Part shown: positions 59,101-64,000 of the stretch, in pieces
How positions within the stretch are numbered: position 1 is the stretch's first letter
Layout of the letters: each line of letters begins with the position of its first letter
Assembly: GCF_000002875.2 (NCBI RefSeq)
Contig: NC_009387.2
Location: forward strand, 1-64,000
DNA length: 64,000 nt
Source of the DNA: Leishmania infantum JPCM5
Taxonomy: Eukaryota; Euglenozoa; Kinetoplastea; Trypanosomatida; Trypanosomatidae
Reading direction: 5' to 3'
Notes under the pieces: model-generated
What the model was told of the DNA's origin: nothing
Database searches by the model: none
The model's input: the letters and a program-made list of their open reading frames with translations, nothing else
Made by a program: the position numbers and the translations under genes

Positions 59101-62038
59101 TGCCGTTCGGCAGCAGTCGTTCCAGAGCGTCGCGCACCGCTTGCATCGCAGGCCTGGTGTCCGGGTTTCTCTGACCTTCACTGTACACTGCCAGAGCCAC
59201 CGGATCGCGCGCAAGCAGCACCACCAGTGACGACACGAGAGGCGCGAGCAGCTGATGGCACACAAGCCGCAGCGGCGGAACCAAATCTGTCGCTCCGGAG
59301 GTGGCGGACGTGTTTTCCGTTACGACGACATCTGCGCGAACGGAAAGCGAGCGCTCGCCCAAAGCCATCGATGATGCGCCGCTCGCCTGCAACTCGTCAA
59401 CCGTGTTCACGCTCGCCCGGAGTAGCTCAACATACGCACGTCGTCGAGCCAACGCTCGTGACTGCGACGGCGCCACCTCGGGAGCCACCTTTGCCGACGC
59501 GACGCTATCAGGGTCGCCCATCGGCGTCATCGGCGTGCCGTTTCTGCCGATAGGCAGTGGCAGGACGTCGGTGCCCCCCACCATGAGGGAGCCATGTGGA
59601 GTGTCGGGACCGTCCCCAGGCACGCCGCTGGCAGCGGCGCTCCCGCAGACCTTGCGCAAGCGCCACTGCAGCAGCTCATCCAGCGACCGCGCACCAGAAG
59701 CCAAGGCAGGGGTGGGGAATGTCGGCCGTTCGTCCTCGCAGCGCCCGAGAGCGGCAACGCTGGTGCCGTGGCCAGTGGCCCTGAGCTGCTCCTCGGACGC
59801 AGCCGCAGCCGCCAGGCAGATGCGCTGCAGCAAGTATAGAGCGGCCGTTTCCTTATCAAGCACCGCTGGCGTTGAGGCCACCTCGGCCAAGGCGGCCTGC
59901 ACCAGATCGACGTAGTCGGCAAAGGCTCGAAGCAGATAGGCGAGGCCGGAGAAACACCGCAAGGCCCAAGCCGTGTTTGACGTTCCGTTGACTGTCGCCA
60001 CAGATGCCGCTGTCGACGCCTTGGGGCCGTTGGCCGTAGCTGCCGCCAACCCCAACGCCGATAAGTGCGTGGCGTTAGCAAAGACGCGCGTCTCGGGCGA
60101 AGCTGCCGAGTGCGATGACGGCGGTGCATCGCCCTCGGGCTTCGCGCGGTTCGATGTGCGGCCCGCCGCCGCGTCCGTCCTCTGGTTTACTACGCTTCCG
60201 TTGAGGAACACAGAGGGCGGCTGCGGAGAAGCATCCGCCGTCGTTACTGCCGGCTGCGCGCCGGAACTCGGGAGCGCAGCCGGCAGTAACGACGGAGCCA
60301 CAGCAGCCCACCGCGCCGCGCTCAGTTGACTCTCGCGCAGCAGCAACACCGCCAAAAACGCCAGCAGCATCCGGCACGGATCAGCGGCACCGGGAAGCGC
60401 CTCATCGCCAGCCGTGCGACCGGCAGGCGCGGAGGCGACCGACGCCGCTCCGTCCACGACCGCCGAAACGACGGCCCTCACGTCCTGCGTGGCCAGCTGG
60501 AACAACGCATCCACAGCGCTATCCAGTGACGCCATTGTCGGGGGCGCTGTCGCAGACTCCGTGCCTGGTATCCCCGACGGACACACACGCTTCGCCGGCA
60601 GTTCTGCACCTGGCGCACACGCCACGAGGGCTTTCACGAGAGTAGGTGAGTCGCCGAGAGCCCGCAGAGCGACGTGACATTGCGCAAAGACCGCCCACAC
60701 ACACATCAGGTGGCGCTTTTCTGCAGCTCGCACGGCCCTCGCCTCCGACAAGGGCTCCCCCAGGTCAGCCCCGGATGGAACCTTCGACACCTGCTCGGCA
60801 AGCGACGCGTAGTCGTCAGCCGCACGGCGCAGACGCTGCAACATCAACTTAACCAGTCGCGCCTCGAGGGCCGTTGCTCGTCGCTGAATGCCGGTGGCCC
60901 ACGACGGAGGCCGCTTAGCGGAGCGCAGCGTGCTATCCACGCTTACGCCGGCGAGCGCCGCCGACGATGCGGTGGCGGCGTCGCTGACGCACTGTGAAAA
61001 CTGTGCGCCGACGTTGCCGCCTGCGTAGACGCGAAGGGACGCTTGCACGCTGTGCAGCCGACGCGCAAGACGGGCAAGGGGTTGATCTCGCTCCAGGGCG
61101 CGCAGATGGGCCTCGCGTTTTTCTCCGCTTGCGGCGGAGAGCGCGGCGGCATCACTCGCCGCGTGGTGTGAAGGACCTGGGGAGTGACCGTCCTGCTGCT
61201 CATCATGTTGGTCCGCCGGACGCAGCAAAGACGCAAGCACACTGGAGTCGGCGAGGAGGCTCGACAGCTCGGCATCAGCCGCCGCTGCGCCCCTCGCCAT
61301 CGAGGCCGTTGCAGACGCCAGCGTCATATAATCGAGGTGCAACGCCTGCAGTTCGTCGGCCAAGCGCATTCGCTGCGCCGCGGGAGCGGCTGGGCCCGTC
61401 TCTTCGCCCACTACCGCAGCATCGCGGTGGGCGTACTTTGTGCTCGTGTGCGTTGGTGCCGCGTGTGGCAACGGCAATTCGACGGTTGGCAGCGCCAGTG
61501 CAGCGTTGAGCTCCGTCTTCCTCCCCCTATGCGCGTCACGATCCGCTTCCGCCGCGGTGGTCGCGCTCGCGCCGCGATGGCCTTCACTCATCGTCCCGCC
61601 GTTGGTGACGGCATACCCCTTCGTCGCCGACAGGCGCGGCGGTTTATCGCTCGAGGCGGTATTGTTGTTGTCGGCGGTGGTCGTGAGTGTAGCCGCTGCC
61701 GCACGCCGCTGTCGCCGAAGGCGCGCGGCAAACCATGAGGGGGGTAGAAGCGGCTCAGTGTTCATCTCAGCGTTGCCGCGGCCGTCTACGTCACGTGTCG
61801 CACTAACCCGTTCCATCGCCTCTTCAATGGTCAGGATGTCTGCGCAGTCCCGCTCCATTCCCACCACGCCATCGCAGGCGCCGAGAAGATCTCGATACGA
61901 GTTGCCGATAACCGCGCGAAGGTCGTGCTGGTTGTCCTCGATGCACCGCGTAACAGTAGAAAGATAGTTCAGTGTCTCTCCCACGTCATTCTGACAGAGG
62001 ATCCGCCGCACCTCCTGCGCAGCCTCCTCCATGGCCAT
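56126..62038 (-). CDS. COG1-like subunit of the conserved oligomeric Golgi complex
   Basis: A 1970-residue protein whose first 80 residues match the Vps51/COG1 N-terminal region. QEVRRILCQNDVGETLNYLS is followed by RAVIGNSYRDLLGACDGVVG and MERDCADI, corresponding to the COG1 VGxxYRDLIxAxxxIxxM...C pattern. COG1 is in lobe A of the COG tether, which captures retrograde vesicles at the Golgi. Helical segments continue through the protein (for example QRMRLADELQALHLDYMTLA and RAAEKRHLMCVWAVFAQCHV). It is about twice as long as human COG1 (980 residues), with large Ala/Ser/Gly/Thr-rich inserts and a Gln run at about 58335. A perfect 22-bp inverted repeat lies in the coding sequence at 60238-60295. 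No signal peptide or membrane segment is seen. The ATG at 62038 directly starts the conserved region. Confidence 0.82.
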   Translation of the reverse strand: MAMEEAAQEVRRILCQNDVGETLNYLSTVTRCIEDNQHDLRAVIGNSYRDLLGACDGVVGMERDCADILTIEEAMERVSATRDVDGRGNAEMNTEPLLPPSWFAARLRRQRRAAAATLTTTADNNNTASSDKPPRLSATKGYAVTNGGTMSEGHRGASATTAAEADRDAHRGRKTELNAALALPTVELPLPHAAPTHTSTKYAHRDAAVVGEETGPAAPAAQRMRLADELQALHLDYMTLASATASMARGAAAADAELSSLLADSSVLASLLRPADQHDEQQDGHSPGPSHHAASDAAALSAASGEKREAHLRALERDQPLARLARRLHSVQASLRVYAGGNVGAQFSQCVSDAATASSAALAGVSVDSTLRSAKRPPSWATGIQRRATALEARLVKLMLQRLRRAADDYASLAEQVSKVPSGADLGEPLSEARAVRAAEKRHLMCVWAVFAQCHVALRALGDSPTLVKALVACAPGAELPAKRVCPSGIPGTESATAPPTMASLDSAVDALFQLATQDVRAVVSAVVDGAASVASAPAGRTAGDEALPGAADPCRMLLAFLAVLLLRESQLSAARWAAVAPSLLPAALPSSGAQPAVTTADASPQPPSVFLNGSVVNQRTDAAAGRTSNRAKPEGDAPPSSHSAASPETRVFANATHLSALGLAAATANGPKASTAASVATVNGTSNTAWALRCFSGLAYLLRAFADYVDLVQAALAEVASTPAVLDKETAALYLLQRICLAAAAASEEQLRATGHGTSVAALGRCEDERPTFPTPALASGARSLDELLQWRLRKVCGSAAASGVPGDGPDTPHGSLMVGGTDVLPLPIGRNGTPMTPMGDPDSVASAKVAPEVAPSQSRALARRRAYVELLRASVNTVDELQASGASSMALGERSLSVRADVVVTENTSATSGATDLVPPLRLVCHQLLAPLVSSLVVLLARDPVALAVYSEGQRNPDTRPAMQAVRDALERLLPNGTQQFSLPGTQGSRMPSSFSGLGQTWTTVNEARWWELVEQTTMRAALQRCVTVALESVSFVEACISQGLAASAYRMLQSSVEDSQTKLGHRVSSIGRDGGTSLGPTRASALECTWSALFSVLRLHVLSTVDSVSDAGGALSLEGAEISSGTETRHGAVHGFDGATTSAPISGLTGRRDERGSLSSAMTGICWDRFRPRTAAGAAGSAHRSFYTTSGEGIFREEGLEWGRAAYQAAQLPLSVLPDAANAKRTEQQQQQQHTWGAAAVDAGLSASQQAQLAKILSGMRDKLFPDWAVRCIDEHDTTRGTRPGALDMNGHAAELLHRCLLTLVEAVQAQTASVQASACKNSAGSPPSTPPLLLLPTRIVGWLKDALHRVAVQLRNADPGVPPNGAHATVVHSYELSLLVRVYWEVLQRLQTAAPPSEATGARQLCTDAADLYERAQAPWQDMLTQFYRAALQQAYNAVLRLRESGTEEPRHSAAANRAGAALRRVTHLMDSAAWVRAPMAGPTAPDDNNASGSHGVAYPAQPTPAVMTLTQVALRYLHQALYGAPSVYSDSPVPFMSFPSRTEATYGAASISEQLQSGAASAAASVGFSDDRGCRLHVLVTGKVQQRALERLAATSAELYEFELCPLVDVVGESGDSGVAARTSALPPGNAAPATAAATQNQADDLRLQWYMDVLFASSVWCAGSVSGGGGGSSAGLFATERDSPVKALFTPDTGGSGVGVDATACVAEGPLRRVVRHLEGTCDPVRWRSGVPLILAAYRQFISASALLWVAHSEEPHDGDAGDTHNEGAFCATSVAAAAATRPFSAAGAMAAAPFLTEKLLLPRERVNRLALLPIAASSSAALASASIGAGGTPSAASARAAAVVPQTYSLLLPTASELNPYAPSSSSSVGVPPTGPYRFGGPSSAVAAASAGASGGVGINSLLRSANGGHDASAALLLGGVGAADMIGVGEVAVPADSSSAAAAASSLWGTTQRGWSQLWGTS
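60238..60295. repeat. 22-bp perfect inverted repeat inside the COG1 frame
   Basis: The left arm 60238-60259 (CCGTCGTTACTGCCGGCTGCGC is 22 bases; first part CCGTCGTTACTGCCGGC) is the exact reverse complement of the right arm 60274-60295. A 14-base spacer separates them. On the coding strand it encodes SLLPAALPSSGAQPAVTT in frame, within a low-complexity insert. Confidence 0.95.
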
Positions 62039-63287
62039 CGTGCCGCTTTCCTCTCTCTGTTTCTTCGCTGCGCTTGGCGTTGGCCGGGGTCGATCTACAC
62101 GAGTGATGGAATCTGAGTTCTAATGGGCTGTCTGTTGGTGTGCCTGTATGCCGTGGTGGGGACGGTGCGAGGGGCGCTTCGGGGCCCGGCAGGATCCTCC
62201 ACCACCGCTAACACTCTCCCTGGAGCAAGTGCACGTCGCAGAGAGCAGCAGCAACAACAACAACGGCAACGCAGAAGAATATGGAATCGGTTCAGTCGTC
62301 AAGCTCCGCCCGCGACGATGAGCAAAGGAATATCGAGAAAGTAATCCGCTTCCGCCTTCGCTAGTCACTGTCCACTCGACACGTCTGCACGTGTGCCGGC
62401 TCGCCTTCGCGCCGCCTCTCCTCACGTCAGCTGCACGAGCACGGCGTTTGTGCGGCACGGCGTGGTGGTGAGCGCTGGTGTGTGTGTGTGTGCTGGAGCT
62501 GCTGACGGGCCAAGACAGATTTCGCAAGTAAAAACAAAAGGCGTACACGCGCATACGTAGATATGGCAGGAAGCTCACACCGAGTGCACACGGGTGTGTC
62601 GTGTGCGACGGGAAGGGGGAGGGGCGCAGACGGAGAGAGCGAGGGTACACTGTATACACACATATGTTTGCGTGTGTGTGTGTGCGCGCGTGACGGCATT
62701 GAAATCAGAATCAATGTAAAGAAATAGGGAAGATTCAAGGGGCGCGGTCATGTCTGGCGTCTCTGCATACCACCAGGCGAGAACGGCAGCAGCAGGCGCT
62801 CAGCCGATCGTGCATCGCCTGCACCTGTGCCCCGCCATCCTGTGCGCACGACGCGTGTGGAGGCCGAGGAGGGACCGGCATTCGAGGCAAGCAAGGCTAC
62901 GAAACACCCGCAGATAAACCGTGGCAACGATCGATGAAGGCCCAGCCGCCGCCGTGCAGCCGCCATCCGCGCGGAGCTGAACAGATGCACGGTGAGGAGG
63001 GCACGCAGAACGGCGAAGAGGCATCGGCTCGCTTACACATCCTGCTACCATGTCCCACGCCGCCTTGACCATTGCTCGCCCGTTTCTATTTTGATCTACT
63101 TGTTCGTCTTCCTCTTAATCATTCATGGCCACCGCACCGAAGACCACACAAGCCGGTGTCGGCACCACCACGACATACCTCGCACAGCACACGCGCACGT
63201 CGAAACAAGAAAAGGGAAGATGGCGCAAGAGAACAAGGCGTACCTACGCGCACACGCATGTGCAATATAACCACATATACACACACT

Positions 63288-63307
63288 TGTATATATATAT
63301 ATATATC
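63288..63307. repeat. TA microsatellite
   Basis: About 20 bp of TA dinucleotides in an otherwise CA/TATA-rich stretch. It is unusual in this GC-rich window. Confidence 0.85.
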
Positions 63308-63605
63308 AAGTCGAGCGACGGACGTGCGGCAGTGCCTATGTGCACGTATTCGGGCGCGTCCAGACACCGGTGCGCATGAGGCGTGTACCCGTGCACGCCG
63401 GCACGCCTGCCTGTGAGCCCGGGGAGGCGGAGATGGTGAGAGGTGCAGGTGCGTCGAATGAAGAAGAGCCGGCCAAGCAAAGGTAGGCGCATGCACACAG
63501 ACATATAGATAGATGTACATATATAGATACACATATATGCATGATGGTGCACAGAACACACAGGGATATACGTCCAGAAACAGTAAGCGCAATAAGGGTG
63601 TGTGT

Positions 63606-63650
63606 GGGGGGAAGGGGGGGGGGCGAGCGGGGAGGCCCCCCCCTCCCCAC
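63606..63650. repeat. G-tract / C-tract foldback
   Basis: Runs of six and ten G (about 63606-63623) are followed within 20 bases by nine C and four more C. They can form a G/C stem or, on the plus strand, a G-quadruplex. The minus-strand transcript would have the C-tract first. Confidence 0.6.
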
Positions 63651-64000
63651 AAGGGAAGAGAAAGTGTGGAAGAAGAAAGAGCCCCGCGCCCATGCAGCCT
63701 CTCGTCCCTCTCCCCGGAGACGCTCAGCACGGCGCGTGGCACACAATGAGAAACCCAAGACGAACGGAGGAAAAAAAAGTACGGCAGAGAGAACAGAGAT
63801 GAAGCAAGCGTCTCGGTACCCCAAAACGTGGTCGTGCTCCGCACGCGAGCCGCGCAATGAAGAGGCGCATGCACAGCCCACAGCGCACCTACCTCTGGTG
63901 CGCGACGGCCATGTCCAGGAAACCGGGCCCCACCAACACCGCCTGGCGCCGTCCAAGCCCACCGCAACACGTCACCGCATACAGCGCAGGCTCGCCCCCG

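Larger units (their letters stand above)
62039..64000. other. 2-kb region upstream of COG1, no gene seen
   Basis: No gene is supported on either strand. The longest minus-strand frame (63119-63970) is made of simple pyrimidine-rich and TATG-rich sequence. The region contains a TA run (about 63288-63307), TATAGATAGATG-type repeats near 63500-63540 and a G/C-rich foldback at 63606-63650. It should be the 5' flank of COG1 and the 3' flank of a further gene to the right. Confidence 0.45.

Noticed and set aside
63119..63970. 283-residue minus-strand open frame upstream of COG1
   Set aside because: Simple-sequence composition (Tyr/Ile/Val from TATA repeats, Pro/Ser from C-runs) with no conserved pattern.
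62039..64000. Strand-switch region upstream of COG1
   Set aside because: No plus-strand gene is visible to the right, so divergence of transcription cannot be shown within this window.

Overview
This is a GC-rich, gene-sparse eukaryotic window. It has very long intronless genes all on the minus strand, polypyrimidine tracts followed by AG just upstream of start codons (spliced-leader acceptors), and short retroposons lying between genes. That combination fits a trypanosomatid polycistronic unit, and the content points to Leishmania. From memory the Leishmania ATM gene is on chromosome 2, so the left arm of that chromosome is a reasonable guess, but this is not proven here. The first codon of each gene was taken, where possible, as the first ATG after a plausible acceptor AG.

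In transcription order (right to left) the genes are: a COG1-like Golgi tether subunit (62038-56126); an ankyrin-RING protein (54832-52145); the splicing factor SF3A2/Prp11 (51245-50526); a giant ATM-type PI3K-related kinase of about 4906 residues (48976-34256); exportin-T for tRNA export (32438-28938); a tandem CCCH zinc-finger protein (26856-23929); a protein with a split SRP14-like domain (21234-20170); a diverged MsrB-fold protein lacking the catalytic cysteine (18860-17916); a large helical, probably mitochondrial protein (16631-13341); a conserved-looking protein of unknown function (11258-10065); a PSMG4-like proteasome assembly chaperone (9448-8870); a tail-anchored tandem cytochrome b5 protein (8223-7567); and a cytosolic aminopeptidase P (2558-699). 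These genes do not form one pathway. They share only a transcription unit, as is usual in these organisms.

The accessory part is 2.6-7.6 kb, a decayed region holding a broken surface-antigen-like gene (signal peptide and cysteine-rich part in different frames), a frameshifted fragment of another gene, and a SIDER2-like retroposon. A second SIDER2-like copy at 17.36-17.85 kb is nearly identical to the first. A third, inverted and partial, copy lies at 22.48-22.67 kb. All three lie in the 3' flanks of minus-strand genes.

The most interesting signals are the SRP14-like domain in a lineage usually said to lack SRP9/14, the MsrB fold without its catalytic cysteine, the PSMG4-like chaperone, the near-identical retroposon pair, and a perfect 22-bp inverted repeat inside the COG1 coding sequence. 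No RNA genes, CRISPR arrays or plus-strand genes could be supported.
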